A DNA stretch of 48,699 bases from JBFXIE01 sp050176255 (GCF_050176255.1 NZ_JBFXIE010000022.1), one strand, 5' to 3'; counted from the first letter of the stretch, positions 33,973 through 42,470 are shown. Made by a program: numbers and translations. Notes: generated by a model not told the origin, from the sequence alone.

Positions 33973-35451
33973 ATGCAAGATGGAACATTGCTTGCGGCCG
34001 TTGATTTGGGATCGAACAGCTTTCGCCTCGAAATCGGCCGCTTTGAGCATCAGCAAATTCACCGCGTCGAATATCTCAAGGAAACAGTCCGTCAGGGCGC
34101 CGGACTCGACGAAGAACGGAAACTGACTCCAGCGGCCATGCAGCGAGGATGGGACTGTTTGGCCCGATTCGCCGAACGACTGGCGGGGTTTCAGAGAAAT
34201 CATGTCCGTGCCGTGGCAACGCAAACCCTTCGTGAGGCCCGAAATCGTGACGAGTTCATCGGGCGCGCAGGTGAGATTCTTGGCTTTCCCATTGACATCG
34301 TTTCAGGCCCCGAAGAGGCCCGATTGATCTACCAGGGTGTCGCTCGCCTGTTGCCGCAATCGGACGAAAGACGGCTGGTGGTGGACATCGGAGGACGCTC
34401 CACGGAACTGATCCTGGGCCAGCAATTCACGCCTGGCACGGTAGCCTCTTATCGGGTAGGTAGCGTTGCTTGGTCTGCACGCTATTTCAATGACGGCGCA
34501 CTCACACGTCACGCATTTGAATCTGCAGAAATCGCAGCGAAAGCCGTTCTGGATGAAGCCATGGACAGCTTTCAGCACTCCAGCTGGGATGTGGCTTATG
34601 GTTCCTCTGGCACGGTGGGTGCGGTTGGGACGATCCTGGCAGCTGCCGGTGGCGAGGAAGGCGTCATTAAGCGCGATGGCTTGGATTGGTTGCGCGAGCA
34701 ATTGGTTCGCGCGCGCCATGTTGATCGCGTGCGTTTGGAAGGTCTCAAAGATGATCGCCGAGCCGTGATTGGTGGTGGTGTCAGCATTGTTCGAGCCATC
34801 TTCGACTTGCTGAATATCGACAGGATGACCGTGGCACAAGGTGCGCTGCGCCAAGGCGCACTCTACGATTTGCTGGATCGTGAACAGCCTGAGACGGACT
34901 TGCGTACGGAGTCCGTGCGTGCGCTGATGCGCCGCTTCGCAGTAGATCACAGCCATGCCGAGCGCGTGGCACAGTTGGCATGTCGTCTTTTCAAAGATGC
35001 TGCGCCCGAAGTGGAACGCGCAACGCGCAAGCTGGATTGGGCAGCGCGTCTTCATGAGATTGGTTGTCGCATATCGCACAGCGAGTACCACCATCACAGC
35101 GCTTACATCCTTGACAACACCGATGCTGCAGGCTTTGCTCTTGCCGAACTCCATCGCCTGAGCCGCTTGGTGCTGGGTCACCGCGGCAAGGTTCGAAAGT
35201 TGCAGGATGCAGAACTCGATGACCCGGTATTTGCGCTACAACTCATGTGCTTGCGAGTTGCGGTGGCGCTGTGTCATGCGCGGCGTGAGCCGGACATAGA
35301 GGGCTTTACCCTGCGCCTTGAAGGCCATTGCTGCATCGTTCAATCCCGTCCAGGCTGGTCTGCCGCTTATCCGCAATCTGCGCATCTTTTGAGCGAGGAA
35401 TCCAGTGCCTGGCAGAAGACGCCCTGGGAATTTGTAGCGGATCTATCGTGA
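33973..35451 (+). CDS. ppx: Exopolyphosphatase (Ppx/GppA family)
   Basis: A 492-residue ASKHA-fold phosphatase. Phosphate-binding motifs are visible: VDLGSNSFRLEIGRF (N-terminus), VSGPEEARLIYQGVARL and VVDIGGRSTELILG. A C-terminal HD-like helical domain follows (LHEIGCRISHSEYHHHSAYI). It removes terminal phosphate from polyphosphate, and some family members also act on pppGpp. The frame is open to 33871, overlapping the previous gene, but the ATG at 33973 directly precedes the conserved domain. It converges on the sixA-ppk1 pair, so synthesis and breakdown of polyphosphate are encoded within 3 kb. Confidence 0.93.
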   Translation: MQDGTLLAAVDLGSNSFRLEIGRFEHQQIHRVEYLKETVRQGAGLDEERKLTPAAMQRGWDCLARFAERLAGFQRNHVRAVATQTLREARNRDEFIGRAGEILGFPIDIVSGPEEARLIYQGVARLLPQSDERRLVVDIGGRSTELILGQQFTPGTVASYRVGSVAWSARYFNDGALTRHAFESAEIAAKAVLDEAMDSFQHSSWDVAYGSSGTVGAVGTILAAAGGEEGVIKRDGLDWLREQLVRARHVDRVRLEGLKDDRRAVIGGGVSIVRAIFDLLNIDRMTVAQGALRQGALYDLLDREQPETDLRTESVRALMRRFAVDHSHAERVAQLACRLFKDAAPEVERATRKLDWAARLHEIGCRISHSEYHHHSAYILDNTDAAGFALAELHRLSRLVLGHRGKVRKLQDAELDDPVFALQLMCLRVAVALCHARREPDIEGFTLRLEGHCCIVQSRPGWSAAYPQSAHLLSEESSAWQKTPWEFVADLS

Positions 35452-35480
35452 GAAATGGTGATAAGGCTGTCGTAATGCAC

Positions 35481-35502
35481 ATAAACTATACAAACTGTTT
35501 AT
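35481..35502. promoter_or_regulatory. Inverted repeat upstream of the RHH-like gene (possible operator)
   Basis: ATAAAC (35481-35486) and GTTTAT (35497-35502) form a perfect 6-bp inverted repeat with a 10-bp spacer containing TATACA, 19 bp before the next start codon. A small DNA-binding protein often represses its own promoter through such a site; this is inference. Confidence 0.35.
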
Positions 35503-35521
35503 TCCGTCATTTGTCATAGCC

Positions 35522-35938
35522 ATGTCACAAGTTAAGTTCACCGAAGCAATCCTACCCCAGGTTCCCGCCCCCAGCTCCAGCCCGGAAGCCACCAAAGAGC
35601 CCAAAACCAAGCCTTCGCCAACAACCAAAAAGACTGTCCCGGCAAGCACTAAAGCCGCACCAGCCGCCCAGGGGGTAGTGGAAGCGCAAGCTGACAAAGA
35701 CGCCAAGACAAAAAAGCAGAAGCTGGTGCGCGACAGTTTCACGATTCCCAAGGATGAATACGTAGCGATAGAAGAACTGAAGCAACGCGCGCTCAACCTT
35801 TCCCATCCGGCAAAAAAGAGTGAACTGATCCGCGCTGGCATCAAGCTACTGACGCAACTCGACGATGCCGCCCTGCTCCAGGCCATGCAAACCGTGCCCG
35901 CCATCAAAACAGGGCGCCCGAAGGCCGAGAAAAATTAA
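35522..35938 (+). CDS. Small basic protein with a ribbon-helix-helix-like C-terminus
   Basis: 138 residues, not assigned to a named family. The first 65 residues are low-complexity and rich in Pro, Ala, Lys and Thr (histone-H1-like). The C-terminal half reads as strand-helix-helix: RDSFTIPKDEY, then VAIEELKQRALN, then KKSELIRAGIKLLTQL, which matches the pattern of ribbon-helix-helix DNA-binding domains. It ends in basic residues (GRPKAEKN). No good Shine-Dalgarno site precedes the ATG. It sits between ppx and the convergent sixA-ppk1 genes, which hints at a role in polyphosphate or phosphate control, but there is no direct evidence. Confidence 0.65.
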   Translation: MSQVKFTEAILPQVPAPSSSPEATKEPKTKPSPTTKKTVPASTKAAPAAQGVVEAQADKDAKTKKQKLVRDSFTIPKDEYVAIEELKQRALNLSHPAKKSELIRAGIKLLTQLDDAALLQAMQTVPAIKTGRPKAEKN

Positions 35939-35984
35939 AGTCATCGGGGCCTATGCTTCAGGCGCACGCCACTCTGGCAAGGCA

Positions 35985-36449
35985 TCACAAAAAATCTGGG
36001 GATTGAACAGCCAGCAAAATGGTCTCGGCAGTTTCTTGGCGCTGCCGGTGCCTAAGCCACCAGACAGCGCCTTTGCGAATCGCACAGTCCTGCGATCGCA
36101 GGCCCAGAAGTTGGGCCACCGTCTGACCCAACATGGGTTGATGCCCTACCACAAGGACGGCACCGCGAGCACGCGGCCACTGCGCCAGTTCCAGCAAATC
36201 GTCGGCACTTCCACCAGGCAGCAATTCAGCCCGCAGCTTGTATTTGCGACCCAGTGCGCGCGCCGTTTGCTCGGTGCGGCGCGCAGGACTGGAAACCACA
36301 CGCAAGCCGTCAGGCAACTGTCGATCGAGCCACACGGCCATACGAGCCGCCTGTTTTTCACCGCGCTGTGTCAGTGGTCGCTCGAGATCTTCGCCCTCTT
36401 CGAGGAAATTTTCCGCCTCGGCGTGGCGCCAGAGTATGAGGTCCATCAT
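35985..36449 (-). CDS. sixA: SixA-type phosphohistidine phosphatase
   Basis: A 154-residue histidine-phosphatase-superfamily protein. The phosphoacceptor motif is LILWRHAEAE (RHG-type, His about residue 9); other active-site residues are in SSPARRTEQTA and VGHQPML. SixA proteins dephosphorylate phosphohistidine on signalling or PTS proteins. Its start codon overlaps the ppk1 stop by one base (TGATG), so the two are translationally coupled, a common pairing in Burkholderiales. The second ATG three bases in is an equal candidate. Confidence 0.9.
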   Translation of the reverse strand: MMDLILWRHAEAENFLEEGEDLERPLTQRGEKQAARMAVWLDRQLPDGLRVVSSPARRTEQTARALGRKYKLRAELLPGGSADDLLELAQWPRARGAVLVVGHQPMLGQTVAQLLGLRSQDCAIRKGAVWWLRHRQRQETAETILLAVQSPDFL

Positions 36450-38626
36450 CAGTTTTGACTCCCGCGAAACGGCGCGCCGTTGGCCATGGATGCGTAGCGC
36501 AACATGAGCGCATTCTGTGCACTTGCGCCGTCCAGCACACGCGGTGCACGGGCATAGCGACCATCCGACTCAAGACGCCACGCATCCCGGTCATCGTGAA
36601 GGTAAGCCACCAGGCACTCATCGATGATGCGTTGACGCAATTTTTTATTTGTGACCGGCCATGCCAGTTCCACGCGGCGCAGCATGTTGCGATTCATCCA
36701 ATCGGCGCTGGACAGATACAGGTCTTCCTGCGCGCCACTACTGAAATAAAAGACACGCGTGTGCTCTAGGAAGCGTCCGATGACGGACCTCACCCGAATG
36801 TTGTCGGTCACGCCAGGCACCTGTGCCGGCAACATGCAGGCACCGCGCACAATCAGATCGACTTTGGCGCCGCGCTGAGCGGCGCCAATCAAGGCGTGAA
36901 TCATGGCCTCGTCGGTCAGCGCATTCATCTTTGCGACGATGCGGCCTCCCTCTCCGCGCTCCGCAGCCGCACCCGCCGCATTGATCTTGTCGATCAGGAA
37001 CTGGTGCAGGTGAAATGGTGCGACAACAAGTTGGCGCAGCTCTGGCAATCGGTTCTGATTGGCCAAATGATCAAAGACCGCATCCATATCGGCAGTGAGC
37101 TCGGCGTTCGCGGTGAGGTAGCTCAAATCTGTGTACAGGCGTGCCGTACGCGGGTTGTAGTTACCCGTTGACAAGTGCCCATAACGCCGAAGTCGATTCC
37201 CCTCACGCCGGGTTACCAATAGCATTTTTGCGTGCGTTTTAAGCCCCACAACGCCATAGACCACTTGCGCCCCCACCGACTCCAAGGCCTCCGCCCAGTT
37301 GATGTTGGCCTCTTCATCAAACCGCGCCTTCAACTCCACTACGGCCGTCACTTCTTTGCCACGGCGAACCGCCTCGCGCAGCAGTTCCATTAACTCGGAG
37401 TCAGAGCCTGTCCGGTAGATGGTTTGCTTGATCGCCAGCACCTGAGGGTCATTCACAGCTTCGCGAAGGAAGGCCAGAACACCATCAAAACTCTCAAAGG
37501 GTTGATGGATCAGCAGGTCTTTGCGGCGCATTTCAGCCATGATCGACGCAGTGCGCGGCAACTGAACAGGCCACGACGGGCGCCAGGGCGGAAAAAGCAG
37601 CGATGGATCATTGATGAGCTCCACCATTTGGACCAGACGCACCAGATTGACAGGCCCTTGAACCCGATACAGCGCCGCGTCGGGTAGTCCAAACTGCAAT
37701 TGCAAGAAATCGGACAGAAAGCGCGAGCAGCCCGAAGAGACCTCCAGCCGAACCGCCTGACCAAAGTGTCGGTGCTGCAGCCCCTGGCGCAGCGCAGTGC
37801 GCAAATTGCGCACATCTTCTTCATCCACCGCAAGATCCGAATGGCGGGTGACACGAAACTGCGAAAACTCGTACACCTCCCGCCCTGGGAAAAGATCCGC
37901 CAAGTGAGCGCGAATGATGCTGGAAAGACTCACAAACTGCATGCCGTCCGCTGCAACATGCTGCGGCAGGCGCATGATTCTTGGCAGCACACGAGGTATC
38001 TTGACAATAGCAATCTCGTTTTCACGGCCAAAGGCATCCTCGCCCCGCAAACGAACAATGAAGTTCAAGGACTTGTTCGCCACTTGCGGAAAAGGATGTG
38101 CCGGGTCCAAACCCACCGGAATGAGCAACGGTCGGACGTCGCGCATGAAGTACTCGCGCACCCAGCGCCGCTGGGCTGCAGTGCGTTCGCCGTGGGGCAC
38201 GATGCGTATGCCACGCAGCGCGAATGCGGGGGCCAATGAATCGTTGTAAAGCGCGTACTGCCGCGCAACCAGGTCATGGGCACGAACGGAAAGTTCTTCG
38301 AAGGCGCGCTGCGCGTCGCCACATCGCTCTGCCTCTTCGCCCTCGACCGCATCGAGGTGGGCGGCCGCCCGAACCTCAAAAAACTCGTCCAGGTTAGACG
38401 ACACGATACACAGATAACGCAGACGCTCAAGCAAGGGCACATCTTCTCGAATGGCCCAATCGAGAACACGCTCGTTGAATGCCAGAATGCTTTGATCGCG
38501 ATCCAGCAATCGATAGGCTGCTTCAGGCGCTACCGCACCCTCTGCCGGAGACTCAAGTACACACTGTCCGCCAGCCTTTCCAGAGGCGCTATCAGTGGAT
38601 ACGAATGAGGGCTGCAACGGTGTCAT
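36449..38626 (-). CDS. ppk1: Polyphosphate kinase 1
   Basis: A 725-residue PPK1 with the N-terminal helical domain (RDQSILAFNERVLDWA), the head domain and the two phospholipase-D-like C-terminal domains. The autophosphorylated histidine is in GLKTHAKMLLVTRR (about residue 466) and GHLSTGNYNPRTARLYTD follows; the second catalytic region is IVRGACMLPAQVPG. It makes polyphosphate from ATP reversibly. The ATG at 38626 is preceded by GGA with short spacing; an in-frame TTG at 38671 would add 15 atypical residues. It is 118 bp downstream of the olsB stop and coupled to sixA. Confidence 0.96.
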   Translation of the reverse strand: MTPLQPSFVSTDSASGKAGGQCVLESPAEGAVAPEAAYRLLDRDQSILAFNERVLDWAIREDVPLLERLRYLCIVSSNLDEFFEVRAAAHLDAVEGEEAERCGDAQRAFEELSVRAHDLVARQYALYNDSLAPAFALRGIRIVPHGERTAAQRRWVREYFMRDVRPLLIPVGLDPAHPFPQVANKSLNFIVRLRGEDAFGRENEIAIVKIPRVLPRIMRLPQHVAADGMQFVSLSSIIRAHLADLFPGREVYEFSQFRVTRHSDLAVDEEDVRNLRTALRQGLQHRHFGQAVRLEVSSGCSRFLSDFLQLQFGLPDAALYRVQGPVNLVRLVQMVELINDPSLLFPPWRPSWPVQLPRTASIMAEMRRKDLLIHQPFESFDGVLAFLREAVNDPQVLAIKQTIYRTGSDSELMELLREAVRRGKEVTAVVELKARFDEEANINWAEALESVGAQVVYGVVGLKTHAKMLLVTRREGNRLRRYGHLSTGNYNPRTARLYTDLSYLTANAELTADMDAVFDHLANQNRLPELRQLVVAPFHLHQFLIDKINAAGAAAERGEGGRIVAKMNALTDEAMIHALIGAAQRGAKVDLIVRGACMLPAQVPGVTDNIRVRSVIGRFLEHTRVFYFSSGAQEDLYLSSADWMNRNMLRRVELAWPVTNKKLRQRIIDECLVAYLHDDRDAWRLESDGRYARAPRVLDGASAQNALMLRYASMANGAPFRGSQN

Positions 38627-38689
38627 GGGTTCCAAGCAAGGATGAGAGTTAACCAAGTATCTCCCACGCAAGCTACGAATTCACCGCAA

Positions 38690-38705
38690 TGACATTTTTT
38701 TGTCA
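38690..38705. promoter_or_regulatory. Inverted TGACA/TGTCA element between olsB and ppk1
   Basis: TGACA, six T, then TGTCA form a small inverted repeat 64 bp upstream of ppk1. The arms resemble PhoB half-sites but are inverted rather than direct, so PhoB binding is doubtful. On the plus strand a hairpin would have a T-rich loop. Confidence 0.25.
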
Positions 38706-38744
38706 CTGACGGACGCCCAGCATTCTTGCGCGCCCTCCCCCGGC

Positions 38745-39581
38745 TCAACTACCCAGAAAATGCTTGCGGTAGCGCGCAGGCAGATCAGCCAGACGCATCA
38801 GCATGGGCAGGTCTGCCGTATTGAAGTCCGGGTCCCAGGCCGGAGCGCCGAGAACCTTGGCCCCAAGACGCAAATAGCCCTTGATCAATGCAGGGGGCTC
38901 GACATCCATGCTGGTGTTCAAATGTTCGACAGGCAAAGCCAGCCGCGGAAGCACGTGGTATTCGATGGGAGCCATGTGCGTTTGGCGCAACTGATGCCAG
39001 ATGCTCGCGGCCACATCCCCGGTGACGATGCCGCCATGCAGCATGGGAATGCTGGCGCAGCCAATCATGGTGTCGAGACGGTTGCGCACCATGAAGTCGG
39101 CAAGCGCACCCCACAGAGCCAAAATCACACCACCGTGGCGATGATCGGGATGCACGCAGCTGCGCCCCAGCTCCACCATGCGCTCACGCAGACCGCGCAG
39201 GCGCGTCAGATCAAACTCGGTGTCGCTGTAAGTGCTGCCCACGCGCTTGGCCTGCGCAGGGGTGAGTACGCGGTAGGTCCCAATGACCTGCCGGGTTTGT
39301 GAATCACGTACCAGCAGGTGCTCGCAATAGTCGTCGAACAAGTCAACATCGTGCAGCGGAACGGAAGTCTGCAAACGCGCACCCATTTCGGATGCAAAGA
39401 CTTCAAACCTCAGTTTCTGGGCTTCCCGGATCTCATCGAGATGCCGCGCCCAGGCAACTTCCACCCCACCGCGCGCCGACGTACCGATGCCCATACTTTC
39501 CGTGCTGCATGGGCGGTGAAGAGACCCCCTGGGAAGGGTGGCAGGGCTTAGCGGCATGGTGGGGTTTGGCAAATCGCTCAT
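38745..39581 (-). CDS. olsB: OlsB-type ornithine N-acyltransferase (GNAT fold)
   Basis: A 278-residue member of the acyl-ACP-dependent GNAT family that makes lyso-ornithine lipid, the first step to phosphorus-free ornithine lipids. Visible signatures: FEVFASEMGAR, FDDYCEHLLVRD, MVELGRSCVHPDHRHGG, MIGCASIPMLHGG and the C-terminal PALIKGYLRLGAKVLGAPAWDPDFNTADL with RYRKHFLG, as in OlsB proteins. AGGAG lies 6 bases before the ATG. Its position next to ppk1 and the pst-pho cluster fits phosphate-starvation lipid remodelling. A distinct acyltransferase (OlsA) needed to finish the lipid is not in the window. Confidence 0.82.
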   Translation of the reverse strand: MSDLPNPTMPLSPATLPRGSLHRPCSTESMGIGTSARGGVEVAWARHLDEIREAQKLRFEVFASEMGARLQTSVPLHDVDLFDDYCEHLLVRDSQTRQVIGTYRVLTPAQAKRVGSTYSDTEFDLTRLRGLRERMVELGRSCVHPDHRHGGVILALWGALADFMVRNRLDTMIGCASIPMLHGGIVTGDVAASIWHQLRQTHMAPIEYHVLPRLALPVEHLNTSMDVEPPALIKGYLRLGAKVLGAPAWDPDFNTADLPMLMRLADLPARYRKHFLGS

Positions 39582-39681
39582 TCGGCACTCCTGGTTGCTT
39601 TTGCAGCGGATCAGCCCCGACCCCCAGTCAGGTCTGCCGCCTGTGTGCGTTCCAATGTGCCCGCCACACGTGACATTACCG

Positions 39682-39710
39682 TGTCGTCAATATGTCCAAG
39701 CCATGTCACG
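39682..39710 (+). promoter_or_regulatory. Three PhoB-like half-sites with 11-bp period near olsB
   Basis: TGTCG (39682), TGTCC (39693) and TGTCA (39704) are spaced exactly 11 bp, the PhoB repeat period, 101-129 bp upstream of olsB. They face away from olsB, opposite to the usual Pho box orientation. Confidence 0.4.
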
Positions 39711-39797
39711 CAAGTAGCAACTGAACGAATGCAGCCGCAACGGCGCATCAGCGGATCAAGGCCGCTTCTGCGGAAGGGATTTCAACCAGAATTTGCT

Positions 39798-39840
39798 ATT
39801 TTATTAATAGCTGACAGCGTCTAAATAATTTAGGCTGCCG
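39798..39840 (+). repeat. Diverged dispersed repeat in the olsB-thioesterase intergenic region
   Basis: TTATTAATAGCTGACAGCG, then TCTAAATAATTTAGGCTGCCG, resembles the copy at 6541 (AATAGCTG at the start, GGCTGCCG at the end) with a changed middle. The 277-bp region 39582-39858 otherwise holds only the PhoB-like half-sites. Confidence 0.45.
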
Positions 39841-39858
39841 TCACGTTGGCATTAAAAA

Positions 39859-40266
39859 TCAGTCGGTGGACACGCCACCGGGAACGGCCTTGGGCACATA
39901 TTTGAAAGTGCCTGTCGCGTGGCTGCACAGGCGGCCCTCGGCGTCGTACACCCAGCCTTCCGAGAAAGCCATGGAACGCGTGCGTTCAATCATGCGTCCC
40001 TTGGCCACCATGGGGCCGCGCGCCGGTCGAATGAACGAGGTTTTCATTTCGATGGTGACTACACCCCACTCCGGCGTATCGCTGCGCGCGGCGGTGGCCA
40101 TAGCCACGTCCAGCAGCGTCATCATCGCGCCGCCATGCATCACACCATATGAATTAGTGTGTTCAGGACGAGCTTCGAAACGCAGTTCCGACGTTCCTCC
40201 CTGCATGTGATGCAAAGCAAAACCGAGCTCTTTGACGAAGGGGATGTCAGCACCAAAATCCAGCAC
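39859..40266 (-). CDS. Hotdog-fold thioesterase (PaaI family)
   Basis: A 135-residue single-domain thioesterase. The signature HTNSYGVMHGGAMMTLLDVAMATAA contains the HGG turn and the active-site Asp on the central helix; MKTSFIRPARG and GRLCSHATGTFKYV complete the fold. Such enzymes hydrolyse acyl- or aryl-CoA thioesters. The start is a GTG at 40266 with AAGGAG 6 bases upstream. The physiological substrate is unknown. Confidence 0.9.
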   Translation of the reverse strand: MLDFGADIPFVKELGFALHHMQGGTSELRFEARPEHTNSYGVMHGGAMMTLLDVAMATAARSDTPEWGVVTIEMKTSFIRPARGPMVAKGRMIERTRSMAFSEGWVYDAEGRLCSHATGTFKYVPKAVPGGVSTD

Positions 40267-40546
40267 GATTGGCTCCTTGTTCCAAGTAAAAAGACCGCAA
40301 GGATAGTGCCCAGCGGCGCGCGCTTGCGACTCGCATGGCGTACCTCAGGCGGCGATGACCACGCTCACGTCGCCTTCCACGGCCAGCCACTGAGCGGCAA
40401 GGGGTTTGCTCGCCTGGCTGACTTCGCACGCCACGTTAAGTCCCATCGCCATTGGATATGCATCGCCGGCTGCAGCCCATGTGGGAGACTTGCAGTTGCC
40501 GGTACAACCCAGGGGTGCTTTTTCAGCGCCCTGCGCCGCTTGCTCC
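40267..40546. other. Intergenic region between divergent thioesterase and MFS genes
   Basis: 280 bp without a supported gene. It must contain the two divergent promoters, but no strong -35/-10 pair, repeat or hairpin was recognised. The MFS frame is open upstream to 40406 but the extra residues are not membrane-like. Confidence 0.5.
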
Positions 40547-41815
40547 ATGCTCTCTCAAGACTCTTCATCGCCCCGCTGGTATTTCGGCTGGAACATCGTG
40601 GCCGCCGCTACAGTGCTCACTGCCCTCACCGTGGGCCTGCGCCTGGGGCTGGGCCCGCTATTTCTGCCCATGACCGAAGACCTGGGCTTCTCGCGAAGCC
40701 TGCTTTCGTCCATCGTCGCCGTGGGCATGCTTTGCTACGGCGCGGCGATGCCGCTGGCGGGTTGGCTGGTCGCGCGCCGGGGCACGCGCTTTGTGCTGCT
40801 GGCAGGCACGGGAATGCTCGTGGCGTCCACACTCTGGGCGGTCAATTCACGCACGCCGCTGGGGCTGTTACTGAGCTTCGGCATGCTGATGTCCGTCGGC
40901 GCGGGCTTTACCAGCCCGGTAGCGCTCACGCCGGTCATCAGCCGCTGGTTCAACCGTCGCCGGGGCATGGCGCTGTTTTTTCTGTCCACGGGTTCGATGG
41001 CCGGTATTGCCATCATGACGCCCGCCTTGGGCGTTGCGCTGCAGCACGCCAGCTGGCAGGCCACGCTGCTGGGCTTTGCCGCACTGTTTGCCGCCGTCAC
41101 GGTGCCCACGGCGCTATGGGTGATCCGCGATGAGGCGCCCGCCGATGGTGACGCCCCGCTGCCTGGCAGCCCGGCGCGCGCGGCCAACCCGGTGGCGCCT
41201 GCGGGGCAGCACTACACAGTGCTGCAGGCCATGCGCACAGGTACCTTCTTCAAAATCACACTGGGCCTGTTCGCCTGCGGCTTCAGCATGAACCTGCTGG
41301 GCACGCACGGCATGCCCATGCTGATGGACCATGGTTTTGACGCCACCACCAGCGCCTTTGGCATCGGCCTGATCGGGTTGGTGGCCATTCCCAGCACCAT
41401 GGTGCTGGGCCGCATGGCCGACCGCCTGCCGCGCCGCAAACTGCTGGCCGCCATCTACTGTGTGCGCGGCATGGGCTTCTTCGCGCTGCTGCTGGCGGGC
41501 AGCACGCTGGAGCTGTACGGCACCTCGGTGATCGGCGGCATTGCCTGGGCGGGCAGCATTGCGCTGTCGTCAGCCATCCTGGCAGACACATTCGGGGTGC
41601 GCCTGGTGGGCGTGCTGTACGGCTGGGCCTACCTGGGGCACCAGGTGGGGGCCATGATCAGCGCCTGGCTGGGCGGTTGGGGGTACGAGCACTTCGGCAC
41701 GCACTGGGTGGCGTTCGGCCTGTCGGGCGCGCTGCTGCTGGTGGCCTCTGGCGTGGCGCTGCTGCTGCCGGGGCGGCGCCCACCGACGTTGCCCGCGCCG
41801 CAGACGGCCGGCTAG
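40547..41815 (+). CDS. MFS transporter
   Basis: A 422-residue major facilitator with about twelve transmembrane helices. The helix 2-3 loop motif is GWLVARRGTRFVLLAGTG (a variant of G-x3-D-R-x-G-R-R), and the equivalent in the second half is VLGRMADRLPRRKLLA. The overall pattern resembles the oxalate/formate antiporter-like and monocarboxylate MFS groups (LGPLFLPMTEDLGFSRSLLSSIVAVGML, ISRWFNRRRGMALFFLSTGSMAG). The substrate cannot be told. The ATG at 40547 begins directly before the first helix. Confidence 0.87.
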   Translation: MLSQDSSSPRWYFGWNIVAAATVLTALTVGLRLGLGPLFLPMTEDLGFSRSLLSSIVAVGMLCYGAAMPLAGWLVARRGTRFVLLAGTGMLVASTLWAVNSRTPLGLLLSFGMLMSVGAGFTSPVALTPVISRWFNRRRGMALFFLSTGSMAGIAIMTPALGVALQHASWQATLLGFAALFAAVTVPTALWVIRDEAPADGDAPLPGSPARAANPVAPAGQHYTVLQAMRTGTFFKITLGLFACGFSMNLLGTHGMPMLMDHGFDATTSAFGIGLIGLVAIPSTMVLGRMADRLPRRKLLAAIYCVRGMGFFALLLAGSTLELYGTSVIGGIAWAGSIALSSAILADTFGVRLVGVLYGWAYLGHQVGAMISAWLGGWGYEHFGTHWVAFGLSGALLLVASGVALLLPGRRPPTLPAPQTAG

Positions 41816-41835
41816 CCCCTGGCGCTGCCCTCGCG

Positions 41836-42336
41836 CTAAAACACCCCCAGCGCCAGCCCCGTGGCCAGAGCCTCGCCCAGCGCACGGCAACGCTCCAGGT
41901 CATCGGCGCCAATCTGCTTGGGGGCCAATATCGCCTCGGGCGTCTGGGCGTGGGTGCAGACGATCAACGGATCGGCCACGGCCTTCAGGCGCCAGCCCGT
42001 GGCGATGCGTGCGATCTGGCGCGCGGCGTTCTGGCCGTCGCTGCCGGCGCAGATCAGGCTGACGTAGGGCCGGCCGTTGATGCGGTCCAGCACCGGGTAG
42101 TAGCAGCGGTCGAAAAAGTCCTTGAGCTGGCCGCTGATGGCCGCCAGGTTTTCGGGCGTGGCAAACATGTAGGCCTGCGCAGCCAGCACGTCGCCCGGAC
42201 CCGCCTGCGCCGCGTGCAGCAGGCGCACCGCCACGGCGGGCTCGGCCGAGGCGCCGGCGCACGCGGCCTCGGCCATCTGGCGCGTGCCGCCGGTCAGCGA
42301 GTGATAGACGATCAGCAGGGTGTGGGTTGCTTGCAT
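41836..42336 (-). CDS. Flavodoxin-fold NAD(P)H-dependent oxidoreductase
   Basis: A 166-residue flavodoxin-like protein. The FMN phosphate loop is YHSLTGGTRQMAEAACAGA (residues about 11-29), followed by PENLAAISGQLKDFFDRCYYPV, in the region that contacts the isoalloxazine ring in WrbA/flavodoxin-like reductases, and a final Rossmann-type strand VSLICAGSDG. A physiological partner is not apparent. It is convergent with the MFS gene 20 bp away and downstream of the acyl-CoA ligase on the same strand only at a distance. Confidence 0.8.
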   Translation of the reverse strand: MQATHTLLIVYHSLTGGTRQMAEAACAGASAEPAVAVRLLHAAQAGPGDVLAAQAYMFATPENLAAISGQLKDFFDRCYYPVLDRINGRPYVSLICAGSDGQNAARQIARIATGWRLKAVADPLIVCTHAQTPEAILAPKQIGADDLERCRALGEALATGLALGVF

Positions 42337-42424
42337 GTGACAAGTCCAGAAAACGCTGCGCGCCTGCGCGCTGGCCAGTCAGCTTCCGGGTGGCAACGGG
42401 TCAAAAAATCACAATGATTTATGT

Positions 42425-42470
42425 CTCAAGCTCTTATATTCCAAGCGCCTGAAGCTATCAAAATCAAAGC
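42425..42470 (-). repeat. Dispersed palindromic repeat, intergenic copy
   Basis: The plus strand reads CTCAAGCTCTTATATTCCAA then GCGCCTGAAGCTATCAAAAT. It aligns almost throughout with the reverse complement of the 6262 copy (CTCAAGCCCTTATAAATCAA...). It lies in the 167-bp gap between the flavodoxin-fold gene and the acyl-CoA ligase stop. Confidence 0.78.

Noticed and set aside
35511..35529. TTGTCATAGCCATGTCACA, a Pho-box-like sequence (TGTC half-sites 11 bp apart) at the start of the RHH-like gene.
   Set aside because: It overlaps the start codon, where an activator site could not act on this gene, so chance is more likely.
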